The position numbers and the translations under genes were made by a program. DNA of 17,146 nucleotides from Acidimicrobiales bacterium. Lineage in GTDB: Bacteria > Actinomycetota > Acidimicrobiia > Acidimicrobiales > Acidimicrobilacustridaceae. This document shows, in pieces, positions 1 through 10,504 of this stretch. Numbering within the stretch: the first letter of the stretch is position 1; every line of letters begins with the position of its first letter. The stretch is taken from contig JALRFT010000308.1 in the NCBI GenBank assembly GCA_023261915.1, forward strand, positions 1-17,146, given 5' to 3'. The notes beneath the pieces are model-generated. The model was not told the origin of the DNA and did no database searches. It saw only the letters and a list, made by a program, of their open reading frames with translations.

Positions 1-550
1 GTCGGCAGCGGCGGACGCGATTGGCACGAGGTCGCTGACATTGGGGCTGAGTTTGGCCCAGCGGGGGCGGCCACACGCAGCCGTGGCCGACACAACCTCG
101 GCCGTAGCGCCAGGGTCGTGAGCGAACATCTCGTTGCGGGCATGGTGATTGGGACACGACACGTTCACCTCCACCGCCACCACCTCGCTCGGTGCGGCGG
201 CAAGCGCAGCGGCGGCGAGGGCATAGTCCTCAACGGTGCGGCCCCAGATGGAGGCGACGATACGGGCGCCGGTGGCGACCAGTGCCGGAACGTCCTCGGC
301 CAGCCACTGCTCCACCCCGGGACCCTGGAGGCCGACACTGTTGAGCATCCCTGCCGGTGTCTCGTGCACGCGGGGCGCAGGGTTCCCGGGCCAGGGCTCG
401 ACGAGAAGCGACTTACAGACCACCGCACCGAGGGAACCGAGATCCACGTAGCGGCCGAGTTCACTGCCGTGTCCGCTCGTCCCCGACGCCGTCATGACCG
501 GATTGGGCAGGCGAACCGAACCCACGCTGGTCGACAGTCGACTCGGCGAC

Positions 551-558
<8 letters not shown>
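1..558 (-). CDS. pyrD: Dihydroorotate dehydrogenase, class 1 type (N-terminal part, runs off the left edge)
   Basis: Oxidises dihydroorotate to orotate, the fourth step of UMP synthesis, using FMN. The frame is open for 186 codons from the ATG at 558 to the window edge, so the C-terminal part is missing. Visible motifs are the N-terminal LPNPVMTASGTSG, then NSVGLQGPG, and NVSCPNH near residue 140. The Cys in NVSCPN is the catalytic base of class 1 enzymes; class 2 membrane enzymes have Ser there. The start ATG overlaps the carB stop by 8 bases (ATGGGTAG), indicating translational coupling; an in-frame GTG 11 codons later is a weaker alternative. Class 1B enzymes work with PyrK, an iron-sulfur/FAD subunit often encoded between carB and pyrD; no pyrK lies there. 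The family is clear, but the exact subclass (1A or 1B) cannot be settled from this half. Confidence 0.93.
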
Positions 559-3867
<3,309 letters not shown>

Positions 3868-3868
<1 letters not shown>

Positions 3869-4974
3869 CAGGCGCCTCTCCCCGCAGCCGTGCGTGGCCC
3901 AGAGGCGTCCATCAGCGCTGCGAACTCCTCAAATAAGTAGGCGGCATCATGGGGACCCGGTCCCGCCTCGGGATGATGTTGCACGCTGAACGCCCGCAGA
4001 TCTGCCACCATCAACCCCTCGATGGTCCCGTCGTTGAGATTCCGGTGAGTCACCGTCGCCCCAGGCACCGAATTCTCGGCGACAGCAAAGTTGTGGTTCT
4101 GGCTGGTGATCTCAACCGTGCCGTCGGCCAGTCGACGCACCGGGTGGTTACCACCATGGTGGCCGAAGGGAAGTTTGAACGTCGTGCCACCGAGCGCTGT
4201 CGCCAACAACTGGTGGCCGAGGCAGATGCCGAAGACGGGGACCTCGCCGAGCAGGGCTCCGATCGTGGCAGGAGCCCCGAGAACGGCCGCCGGATCGCCC
4301 GGACCGTTCGACAGGAACACCCCGTCGGGTTGGCGGGCGAGCACCTCAGCGGCCGGGGTGGAGGCGGGAACGATCTCGACGGTGGCGATGGTGGCGAGGT
4401 GGTTGAGGATGGTCCGCTTGATACCGAAGTCGTAGGCCACCACTCGTCGGGGCCCACTCCCCCACGTGTAGGGCTCAGCCGTACTCACGACAGACACGAG
4501 GTCCACTCCGTTGGTTCCGGGTTCGGCTGCGGCCGCATCTGCAAGGGCTTCCAGTGACGCCGTACCGAACGCTCCAGACATGGCCCCGGCGTCGCGGATG
4601 TGGCGCGTGAGTCGCCGAGTGTCAACTCCGGCGATGCCTGCGAGACCGTGACGAGCAAGCCAGCCATCGAGGTCCTCGGTACTGCGCCAGTTGGACCGCC
4701 GGCGGGCGAGGTCCCGCACCACGACGCCCCGGCAGAATGGCGCCGGAGCCTCGTCGTCGTCGGGACTGGTTCCGTAGTTGCCGATGTGGGGGTAGGTGAA
4801 GGTGACGACCTGCCCGGCGTAGGACGGATCGCTGAGTACCTCCTGGTAGCCGGTGAGCGTGGTGTTGAACACCACCTCCCCTGAGGAGATCCCGCCGCTG
4901 ACCTCGGCGCCAATGGCCTCGCCGTGGAACACGCTGCCGTCAGCGAGCACCAGCGCTGAAGGGCGAATCGTCAT
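3868..4974 (-). CDS. carA: Carbamoyl-phosphate synthase small (glutaminase) subunit
   Basis: Hydrolyses glutamine and passes ammonia to CarB. The protein has 368 residues, normal for the family. The N-terminal CPSase_sm domain is recognisable by VVFNTTLTGYQEVLSDPSY and TYPHIGNYG (residues 34-68). The C-terminal class I glutamine amidotransferase domain has the nucleophile elbow GICLGHQ with Cys251, and the rest of the triad in VQHHPE (His334, Glu336). LSNGPGDP (221-228) and SQNHNFAV (291-298) are further family motifs. The ATG at 4974 overlaps the pyrC stop as ATGA and has a GGGGAGG Shine-Dalgarno 7 bases upstream. It sits between pyrC and carB in the PyrR-controlled operon. Confidence 0.98.
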
Positions 4975-6260
4975 CGTCTTGCCTCCCCGTTGGCTACCAC
5001 CAGCTCACCGTGCAGGACGGTGTGTACTACCCGGCCCTGCAGGGTCCATCCCCCGTATGGGGTGTTGCGACTCCTGCTCGCCGTCTGGTTGGGATCGACC
5101 GTCCAGGTCGCTCCCGGGTCGACGACACACAGGTTCGCCGGTTCGCCTCCGGCGACCGGACGGCCGTGCACCTCAGCCAGCCCCGCAATCCGGGCGGGTC
5201 CGACCGACATGCGCTGCACGAGTTCTGTCATGGGAATTCCCAGATGGGTCATGGCAAGTGCCAGCGCCGTTTCCAGACCGAGCATCCCCGGGGGCGCCTG
5301 CTCGAACGGCAGTTCCTTGCTCTCCTGGGTGTGGGGAGCGTGGTCGGTCGCCACGGCGTCGATGGTGCCGTCAGCCAACCCGGTGCGGATCGCGGCGACG
5401 TCAGCATCGGTACGCAACGGTGGAGCCACCTTGAACAGGGGTGAGTACGAGGCGCACTCAGCATGGGTGAGGGTGAAGTGATGTGTAGTCGCCTCGGCCG
5501 TCACGGCCAGGCCGTCGGCTTTGGCCGCCCGCACCATCGCCACCGAGGCGGCTGTTGACACGTGCTGGATGTGGATGCGGGCCCCGGTGAGGCGGGCCAG
5601 CATCAGGTCCCTGGCCACCATCAGCTCCTCGGACTCGGCCGGCTGGCCGGGAATCCCCAGACGCACCGACCACTCCCCCTCGTGCATGTGTCCGCCGGCA
5701 GCGAGTGCGTCCACCTCGCAGTGCTGGGCCAGAGTCACTCCAAGGTCTCGGGCGTATTCCATGGCCCGACGCATCAGCCCAGGATCCTGCACCCCGGCAC
5801 CATCGTCGGTGAACAGGTGAACACCGAGTGCTGCCATCTCCGCCATGGGGGCGAGCGCCTCACCGGCCCGGTCCACAGTCACTGCTCCTGACGCATGCAC
5901 GTCGCAAGGGGCTGACGAACCGAGCTGAAGGACCTCGCGTACCACCGCGGCACAGTCGATCGCTGGCGTCGTGTTCGGCATGGCCACCACGGCGGTGTAC
6001 CCGCCGAGAGCAGCGCAGCGGGCGCCGGTCTCGACTGTCTCGGCCTCCTCCCGGCCCGGCTGACGCAGATGAGCGTGGACGTCGACGAGTCCCGGCATCA
6101 CATAGGCACCACTGACGTCGAGGATCTCCGACCCGGTCACGTCGAGCTCGGCGCCGACCTCGACGATCTTGCCCCGAGACTGATCAATGCGGACATCCGC
6201 CCGACGTTCACCGTCGGCATCGACGACGGTGCCTCCGGCAAGGACGACGGTCTCAGACAT
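4971..6260 (-). CDS. pyrC: Dihydroorotase (class I)
   Basis: Cyclises carbamoyl aspartate to dihydroorotate, the third pyrimidine step. It has 429 residues from the ATG at 6260. Metal ligands of the amidohydrolase fold are visible: VHAHLRQPG (His62, His64), TDDG (Asp153), AQHCE (His180), IQHVS (His233) and TDHAPHT (Asp306). Having Asp in TDDG rather than a carboxylated Lys as bridging ligand is usual for class I. The frame stays open upstream to 6419, but those 53 codons lie inside pyrB, read as low-complexity Ser/Pro/Arg and are not homologous to the family. The start chosen gives the typical MSETVVLAGGTVVD N-terminus, has a GAGGGGG Shine-Dalgarno and overlaps the pyrB stop by 8 bases. Confidence 0.97.
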   Translation of the reverse strand: MSETVVLAGGTVVDADGERRADVRIDQSRGKIVEVGAELDVTGSEILDVSGAYVMPGLVDVHAHLRQPGREEAETVETGARCAALGGYTAVVAMPNTTPAIDCAAVVREVLQLGSSAPCDVHASGAVTVDRAGEALAPMAEMAALGVHLFTDDGAGVQDPGLMRRAMEYARDLGVTLAQHCEVDALAAGGHMHEGEWSVRLGIPGQPAESEELMVARDLMLARLTGARIHIQHVSTAASVAMVRAAKADGLAVTAEATTHHFTLTHAECASYSPLFKVAPPLRTDADVAAIRTGLADGTIDAVATDHAPHTQESKELPFEQAPPGMLGLETALALAMTHLGIPMTELVQRMSVGPARIAGLAEVHGRPVAGGEPANLCVVDPGATWTVDPNQTASRSRNTPYGGWTLQGRVVHTVLHGELVVANGEARR

Positions 6261-7224
6261 CGGCGGCCCCCTCACGGTCGACTTCAGCGAGCTCGGAGGG
6301 TTGATCGGTCTGGTGGCCTCCACTGCCGAGCAGCCAGAAGAGCACGGCCATTCGAACGGCGACGCCGTTGCGAACCTGATCCACGACGAGGGCGTTGGGG
6401 AGCTCGGCCACCTCACCACCGATCTCCACCCCGCGATTCATCGGTCCCGGGTGCATGATCACCGCCCCTGGTTTCATCAGTGCTGCCCGTTCAGAAGTGA
6501 GGCCAAAGCGCATGCGGTACTCCCGCAGCGAGGGGACGAGGTGTTCGCGCATGCGTTCGGTCTGCATGCGCAGGAGATAGACCACGTCGACTACTCCGAG
6601 CACCTCGTCCAGCGAGGTCGAGACCGTGACCGGCCAGCCATCGAGGGTGGCGGGCAGCAGTGTGCTCGGAGCCACCAGGGTGATCTCCGCCCCCAGACTG
6701 GCCAGCAGAGCGACATTGCTGCGAGCGACCCGGGAGTGGCGGACATCCCCGACGATGGCTACCCGGAGTCCGGCGACCGAGCCGAAGTGCTGACGCATCG
6801 TGAAGGCATCGAGGAGCGCCTGAGTGGGGTGCTCGTGAGCGCCGTCACCGGCGTTGATGACTGATGCCGAGGTCCACCCGGCGATCTGGTGGGGAACGCC
6901 GGCACATCGATGACGGACGACAAGAGCGTCAATTCCCATGGCGTCGACTGTCTCAATCGTGTCCCGAACCGACTCACCCTTGTTGACCGAGGAGGACGCA
7001 ACGGGGAAGGTCATCACATCGGCCGACAACCGCTTCGCCGCCGTCTCAAACGACAGCCGGGTTCGCGTCGAGTCCTCGAAGAAGAGGGAGACGACGGTCT
7101 TGCCCTTGAGAGCAGGCACCTTGGGCATTCGTCGGGAGGAAACCTCAAGGAACGAGTCCGCAAGATCAAACAATGTTTCCACGTCACTTGAACCCAACTG
7201 CCCGGCCGTCAGCAGTCCACTCAC
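6253..7224 (-). CDS. pyrB: Aspartate carbamoyltransferase catalytic subunit
   Basis: Joins carbamoyl phosphate to aspartate, the committed pyrimidine step. It has 323 residues. The carbamoyl-phosphate loop STRTR is at 52-56 within FFEDSTRTRLSFE. The lysine loop NKGES, HEHPTQALLDAF, GDVRHSRVARS, LRMQTERM and HPGPMNRGVEI follow in family order, so all active-site segments are present. The start is GTG at 7224, overlapping the pyrR stop as GTGA, with GGGGAG 8 bases upstream. No regulatory-subunit gene (pyrI) is next to it, as expected for Gram-positive operons where PyrR does the regulation. Confidence 0.98.
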   Translation of the reverse strand: MSGLLTAGQLGSSDVETLFDLADSFLEVSSRRMPKVPALKGKTVVSLFFEDSTRTRLSFETAAKRLSADVMTFPVASSSVNKGESVRDTIETVDAMGIDALVVRHRCAGVPHQIAGWTSASVINAGDGAHEHPTQALLDAFTMRQHFGSVAGLRVAIVGDVRHSRVARSNVALLASLGAEITLVAPSTLLPATLDGWPVTVSTSLDEVLGVVDVVYLLRMQTERMREHLVPSLREYRMRFGLTSERAALMKPGAVIMHPGPMNRGVEIGGEVAELPNALVVDQVRNGVAVRMAVLFWLLGSGGHQTDQPSELAEVDREGAADV

Positions 7225-7787
7225 TTGACCATCTCCCCGAGCTCAACCCCGTCATCGGCCACGTTGACCACTTCATCCCGGCGGGTCGGCAGGTTCTTGC
7301 CGACGTAGTCAGGCCTGATGGGGAGCTCCCGGTGCCCTCGATCGACCATGACCGCCAGTTGGACGGCACGAGCGCGACCGTGGTCAGTCAACGCGTCGAG
7401 AGCAGCGCGGATGGTCCGGCCTGTGAACAGCACGTCATCAACGAGCACGACCACACGACCCCCAACATCAAAGGTGATATCGGTGACCGCCTCTGGCAGA
7501 ACCGGACGCAGCCCGATGTCATCTCGATAGAAGGCAACGTCGAGTGATCCGACGGGGACCCCGACACCATCAATCTGGAGCATGGCCTCGGCCAGGCGAT
7601 GGGCAAGTGGCACGCCCCCGGTCTGCAGTCCGATGAGGACGACATCGCTGAGACCGCGGTTGCGCTCAATGATTTCATGGGCCATGCGCCACACGGCACG
7701 GTCCACGTCATCGAGTTCCATCACCCGCTTGCGGGCAACAAAAACGCCCCCATAAGGGGGCGTCAGACGTCGTTCGCGTTCAGCCAC
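7221..7787 (-). CDS. pyrR: PyrR: pyr mRNA-binding regulator / uracil phosphoribosyltransferase-like protein
   Basis: First gene of the pyr operon. PyrR binds pyr leader RNA when UMP/UTP is high and lowers expression; many homologues also have uracil phosphoribosyltransferase activity. With GTG 7787 as start it has 188 residues, like B. subtilis (181) and M. tuberculosis (193). The PRPP loop VVVLVDDVLFTGRT is at 112-125, YRDD at 87-90, and VDRGHRELPIRPDYVGKN at 149-165. The usual TRG of the pyrophosphate loop is TGG here (GLQTGGVPLA). The start is chosen because AGGAAGGA lies 8 bases upstream and because the PyrR-binding loop lies just before it. Alternatives are GTG 7724 or ATG 7721, which lack a Shine-Dalgarno but would place the terminator hairpin in the untranslated leader. 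The longest frame, from 7829, starts inside the binding loop and is unlikely. Confidence 0.93.
   Translation of the reverse strand: MAERERRLTPPYGGVFVARKRVMELDDVDRAVWRMAHEIIERNRGLSDVVLIGLQTGGVPLAHRLAEAMLQIDGVGVPVGSLDVAFYRDDIGLRPVLPEAVTDITFDVGGRVVVLVDDVLFTGRTIRAALDALTDHGRARAVQLAVMVDRGHRELPIRPDYVGKNLPTRRDEVVNVADDGVELGEMVK
7740..7763 (-). terminator. Intrinsic terminator / attenuator hairpin at the start of pyrR
   Basis: The minus strand shows an 8-base-pair stem, ACGCCCCC and GGGGGCGT, around a TTAT loop, with the last T starting a run of five T followed by G. This is a textbook factor-independent terminator. It lies 23 bases downstream of the pyrR GTG, so with that start it is inside the coding region (residues near TPPYGG). 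In PyrR systems such a hairpin is the attenuator. Ribosomes moving through it would prevent its folding. Confidence 0.75.
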
Positions 7788-7789
7788 AT
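7763..7789 (-). CDS. Possible 8-residue leader peptide overlapping the pyrR start
   Basis: ATG at 7789 opens an 8-codon frame (MWLNANDV) whose TGA at 7763-7765 ends on the first base of the terminator hairpin. The ATG overlaps the pyrR GTG as ATGTG, so the same Shine-Dalgarno, six bases before the ATG, could serve either. A ribosome stopping at this TGA would cover the 5' arm of the hairpin. Existence as a translated peptide is inferred only from spacing; it may be a chance frame. Confidence 0.3.
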   Translation of the reverse strand: MWLNANDV

Positions 7790-7795
7790 TCGTGG

Positions 7796-7803
7796 TCCTT
7801 CCT
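7796..7803 (-). promoter_or_regulatory. pyrR ribosome binding site
   Basis: AGGAAGGA on the minus strand, 6 bases before the ATG at 7789 and 8 before the GTG at 7787. It is the only good Shine-Dalgarno in the leader and decides the pyrR start. It begins 3 bases after the PyrR loop, so bound PyrR would be expected to block it. Confidence 0.75.
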
Positions 7804-7805
7804 GT

Positions 7806-7836
7806 CCGTACGGGCCTCACAGGACCCACTTCACGG
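7806..7836 (-). promoter_or_regulatory. PyrR-binding RNA loop in the pyr leader
   Basis: The core GGTCCTGTGAGGCC (7826-7813) matches the known PyrR site ARUCCNGNGAGGYU at every position except the outer A-U pair, which is replaced by G-C. It folds as expected: upper stem GGGUC/GGCCC with a CUGUGA hexaloop, a purine-rich 5' bulge (GAAG) and a lower stem CCGU/ACGG. It ends three bases before the pyrR Shine-Dalgarno, which suits translational repression as described for Mycobacterium smegmatis. Confidence 0.88.
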
Positions 7837-7846
7837 TCAGACCGGC

Positions 7847-7852
7847 ACCTTA
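7847..7852 (-). promoter_or_regulatory. Candidate -10 element of the pyr operon promoter
   Basis: TAAGGT fits the actinobacterial TANNNT pattern and would start the transcript near 7840, just before the lower stem of the PyrR loop. No convincing -35 hexamer is seen 16-19 bases upstream (only GTTTCC-like sequence). It is placed mainly because the leader must begin before 7836 and nusB ends at 7891. Confidence 0.4.
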
Positions 7853-7890
7853 GCAGCCCTCATCGGGGCGGGGAAACACCTCGGCAGTGT

Positions 7891-8316
7891 TCAGGACTGA
7901 GGACCGGGCGCACGGACGATGGCCGCAATGGCCGCCAGGACGCCATTGACGAATCGACCGGAATCCTCGGTGGAGTACTCCTTGGCCAGCTCGACGGCCT
8001 CGTCGATGATGACGGCGGTCGGCGTGTCAGCGTCGAACTGGAGTTCAAAAGTGGCGAGTCGCAGAATCGCCCGATCCATTGCCGGCATACGCTCCAGCGC
8101 CCAGCCCTGAGCCCGATCAGAGATCATCTGGTCGATCACGTCAATGTGGGCACCTACTCCGGCGACGAGCCGAGTCGTGAAGGGGTCAGGGGCGAGAATC
8201 TGGTCGTCGAGAGCACCGGCCGGCAGAAGATCCCGGGCTTCGGCCTCGTAGAGAAGATGTAGGGCCCGCTCACGCGCCTCGTGCCGTGTCGCCGCTACCG
8301 GTCGGTCACCGGCCAC
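7891..8316 (-). CDS. nusB: Transcription antitermination factor NusB
   Basis: Small all-helical RNA-binding protein that pairs with NusE (S10) on boxA RNA to prevent early termination, mainly in rRNA operons. It has 141 residues, a normal length. Family motifs are ARERALHLLYEAEARD at the N-terminus, and DRAILRLATFEL followed by IDEAVELAKEYS and RFVNGVLAAI at the C-terminus. The start is GTG 8316, with a GGGGTGAT stretch upstream as a weak Shine-Dalgarno. It follows efp by 29 bases and is probably cotranscribed with it. It is separated from pyrR by the 103-base pyr leader and promoter region; in Streptomyces, bldD occupies this gap. Confidence 0.95.
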   Translation of the reverse strand: MAGDRPVAATRHEARERALHLLYEAEARDLLPAGALDDQILAPDPFTTRLVAGVGAHIDVIDQMISDRAQGWALERMPAMDRAILRLATFELQFDADTPTAVIIDEAVELAKEYSTEDSGRFVNGVLAAIAAIVRAPGPQS

Positions 8317-8345
8317 TCAGATCACCCCGGCCAGACTCACGGGCC

Positions 8346-8909
8346 TCACGCCTTACCGAGGTAGTCGCCCGAGCGGGTGTCAACCTTGACCCGATCCCCT
8401 GTCTCGATGAACAGCGGCACCTGCACCACAGCTCCCGTCTCCATCGTGGCCGGCTTGCGGGCACCCGAGACACGGTCTCCCTGCACGCCTGGCTCCGTCT
8501 CGGTGACGGCGAGTTCCACCGCCGCCGGAAGGTCGACGCCGATGATCTCGTCACCGAACATCATCAGGACGGCCGAGGCGTTCTCGACCAGGTAGTCGAC
8601 CGCTGTGCCCAGAGTGGCCGGTTCGACGGTGAGCTGGTCGTAGGTGGTCGAGTCCATGAAGACGTAGTCATCTCCCGACCGGTACAGGAACTGCATGTCC
8701 CGCTTGTCGATCATGGCCCGTTCGACCTTCTCGTCGGCGCGGAAGGTCTTCTCTTGAGTCCCGCCGGTACGGGTGTTGCGAAGCGTGGTCCGCACGAAAG
8801 CCCCACCCTTGCCGGGCTTGACGTGCTGGAAGTCCACGACGTCGAAGAGGACCCCTTCGAGTTGGAGGGTCATTCCGTTCTTGAGATCGTTGGTGCTGAT
8901 CGTCGGCAT
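8346..8909 (-). CDS. efp: Translation elongation factor P
   Basis: Binds stalled ribosomes between the P and E sites and rescues polyproline peptide-bond formation. It has 187 residues and three beta domains: KOW-like residues 1-65, OB domain 68-125 (QFLYRSGDDYVFMD), and a C-terminal OB domain ending VDTRSGDYLGKA. The loop reaching the P-site tRNA is KPGKGGAF with Lys34 at the tip, the residue modified in other bacteria; no modification gene is in the window. The ATG at 8909 has no Shine-Dalgarno, but TAGCGT lies exactly six bases upstream, suggesting a leaderless transcript. nusB follows 29 bases downstream. Confidence 0.97.
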   Translation of the reverse strand: MPTISTNDLKNGMTLQLEGVLFDVVDFQHVKPGKGGAFVRTTLRNTRTGGTQEKTFRADEKVERAMIDKRDMQFLYRSGDDYVFMDSTTYDQLTVEPATLGTAVDYLVENASAVLMMFGDEIIGVDLPAAVELAVTETEPGVQGDRVSGARKPATMETGAVVQVPLFIETGDRVKVDTRSGDYLGKA

Positions 8910-8915
8910 GACGCC

Positions 8916-8921
8916 ACGCTA
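8916..8921 (-). promoter_or_regulatory. Candidate -10 element for a leaderless efp transcript
   Basis: TAGCGT (TANNNT) ends six bases before the efp ATG, so the predicted first transcribed base is the A of the start codon. There is no Shine-Dalgarno before this start, unlike most genes here. No clear -35 is seen. Confidence 0.45.
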
Positions 8922-8930
8922 GCGGCTGAC

Positions 8931-10058
8931 TCAGACGGCGGGATCCTTCGGCGCCCGGGTGAACGGCTCGCAACCATCGTCGGTGACGAGAACCATGTCC
9001 TCGATGCGGACTCCGCCATGATCTTCGAGGTATACCCCGGGCTCGACGGTCACGACCCATCCCGCCTCCAGCACGTCGTCGGCGACGGCGGCGAGTCGCG
9101 GGTTCTCGTGAATATCGAGTCCCACCCCATGACCCGTGGAGTGGATAAAGGCGTCACCCCACCCCGAAGCATCGATCACCGATCGGCAGGCCGTGTCGAC
9201 CGCAGCGACGCCGATTCCAGCGGCAACGGCATCAACGCCAGCTTGCTGGGCTTCAGCCACGACTTCCCACATCCGGCGCTGGACGGCAGTCGGCTCCCCT
9301 ACCCACACCGTGCGGGTCATGTCCGAGTGGTACCCGTCGACGAGAGCCCCAAAGTCACAGACGACCAGATCTCCCTCCACGACGGTTCGTCGCCCGGGGC
9401 GGTGATGTGGCCGGGCGCCATTGGGCCCGGAGGCAACGATCGTCTCGAACGACACATCGCTCGCCCCCAACCGACGCATCTCGGTGTCGAGCTCAAGCGC
9501 AAACTCCGCCTCCGTGGGCCGGTCAGCGAGGCGACTCCGCAGCCGATCAAAGGCAAGATCGGCGATGCCGGCCGCCGCCGAGAGCCGCTCCACCTCTCCC
9601 CGATCCTTACGCAGTCGCAGACGCTCCACGAGTCCAGTGGTGGGAACAACCTCAGAGGCGACGAACCATTCCGCATCGAACCGACGCTGCTGGTTCCAGG
9701 TCACATGGTCACCTTCCAGCGCCACACGGGCCAGGTGGGATCCGGCAGCAGCGATGACGTCACGCTGACCCGCAGCCGTCGCCGGCACCTCGATGGTCGA
9801 CCTCACACCGGCAGCCTCCAGTTCGGCAGCAGCCTGCAGCGTGTATCGGCCGTCGGTGACGAACCAACTGTCCTCGGCGGTGACCAGCAACATCGCCGCC
9901 GACCCGGTGAACCCGGTCAAGTAGCGGATGTTGGTCAGATTGGTGAGGAGGAGAGCGTCAACAGCCTCTCGCTCGAGGCTGGCCCGGAGCCGGTCGATCC
10001 TCGAGCCCACCTCCATGGGTGCGAGCGAGCCGGCCGACGATTCCGGTGGGCCAGCCAT
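8931..10058 (-). CDS. pepQ: M24B family Xaa-Pro peptidase
   Basis: Cytoplasmic metallopeptidase that releases residues before proline (aminopeptidase or dipeptidase). It has 375 residues from ATG 10058. The N-terminal creatinase-like domain (about 1-140, with NIRYLTGFTGSAA) is followed by the pita-bread catalytic domain. All five metal ligands are present: Asp235 and Asp246 in CDFGALVDGYHSDMTRT, His310 in STGHGVGLDIHENP, Glu339 in VEPGVYL and Glu353 in VRIEDM. The ATG shares a base with the aroQ stop (TGATG); a GTG one codon earlier or an ATG 14 codons later are alternatives. It ends 21 bases before efp. A pepQ-like gene beside efp and aroQ is a conserved actinobacterial arrangement. Whether it acts on dipeptides or longer peptides cannot be told from sequence. 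Confidence 0.92.
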   Translation of the reverse strand: MAGPPESSAGSLAPMEVGSRIDRLRASLEREAVDALLLTNLTNIRYLTGFTGSAAMLLVTAEDSWFVTDGRYTLQAAAELEAAGVRSTIEVPATAAGQRDVIAAAGSHLARVALEGDHVTWNQQRRFDAEWFVASEVVPTTGLVERLRLRKDRGEVERLSAAAGIADLAFDRLRSRLADRPTEAEFALELDTEMRRLGASDVSFETIVASGPNGARPHHRPGRRTVVEGDLVVCDFGALVDGYHSDMTRTVWVGEPTAVQRRMWEVVAEAQQAGVDAVAAGIGVAAVDTACRSVIDASGWGDAFIHSTGHGVGLDIHENPRLAAVADDVLEAGWVVTVEPGVYLEDHGGVRIEDMVLVTDDGCEPFTRAPKDPAV

Positions 10059-10504
10059 CACCCCGACACCCCGAGCAGCCGAGCGACCGCATCAACCGCA
10101 TGCAGGTATCCATCAGGACCGAAACCGGCGATGGTTCCAGCCGCCACCGGGGCCACGACTGAGGTGTGTCGCCACGGTTCGCGGGCCGCTGGGTTCGACA
10201 GGTGCACCTCCACGACCGGGCCGTCGAAGGTCGCCAGGGCGTCGTGAAGGGACCAGCCGTAGTGGGTCAACGCACCCGGGTTGACGATGATCGCAGCACA
10301 CCGATCCCGGGCGGAGTGCACGAGGTCGACAAGATCGCCCTCGTGGTTGGACTGATGATGTTCCACCACCAGTCCATACCCCTGAGCCCGGGCCCCGACG
10401 GCCGCCTCGATATCGGCCAAAGTGGCGGAGCCGTAGATTGCCGGGTCGCGCTCGCCGAGAAGGTTCAGATTGGGGCCCGAGAGGACCAGCACTGTGCTCG
10501 TCAT
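10058..10504 (-). CDS. aroQ: 3-dehydroquinate dehydratase, type II
   Basis: Third shikimate step: removes water from 3-dehydroquinate. It has 148 residues, the normal type II size (dodecamer of flavodoxin-like subunits). The lid motif GPNLNLLGERDPAIYG carries Arg19 and the catalytic Tyr24. SNHEGDLVD, NPGALTHYGWSLHDAL, the EVHLSNPAAREPWR segment with its His, and GFGPDGYLHAV follow in family order. The ATG overlaps the aroB stop as ATGA and has GGAGGAG just upstream. It overlaps pepQ by one base. Confidence 0.98.
   Translation of the reverse strand: MTSTVLVLSGPNLNLLGERDPAIYGSATLADIEAAVGARAQGYGLVVEHHQSNHEGDLVDLVHSARDRCAAIIVNPGALTHYGWSLHDALATFDGPVVEVHLSNPAAREPWRHTSVVAPVAAGTIAGFGPDGYLHAVDAVARLLGVSG

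Noticed and set aside
6261..6419. Upstream extension of pyrC by 53 codons
   Set aside because: It lies wholly within pyrB, reads as Ser/Pro/Arg-rich sequence, and the internal ATG at 6260 has a Shine-Dalgarno and the family N-terminus.
7788..7829. Upstream extension of pyrR by 14 codons
   Set aside because: It would start inside the PyrR-binding loop, has no ribosome site and is not homologous to known PyrR N-termini.
7874..7892. Hairpin GAACAC/GTGTTT at the nusB stop as a terminator
   Set aside because: Only about five good pairs plus a wobble, a 7-base loop and no T run after it (CCCC follows), so it is not a convincing terminator.
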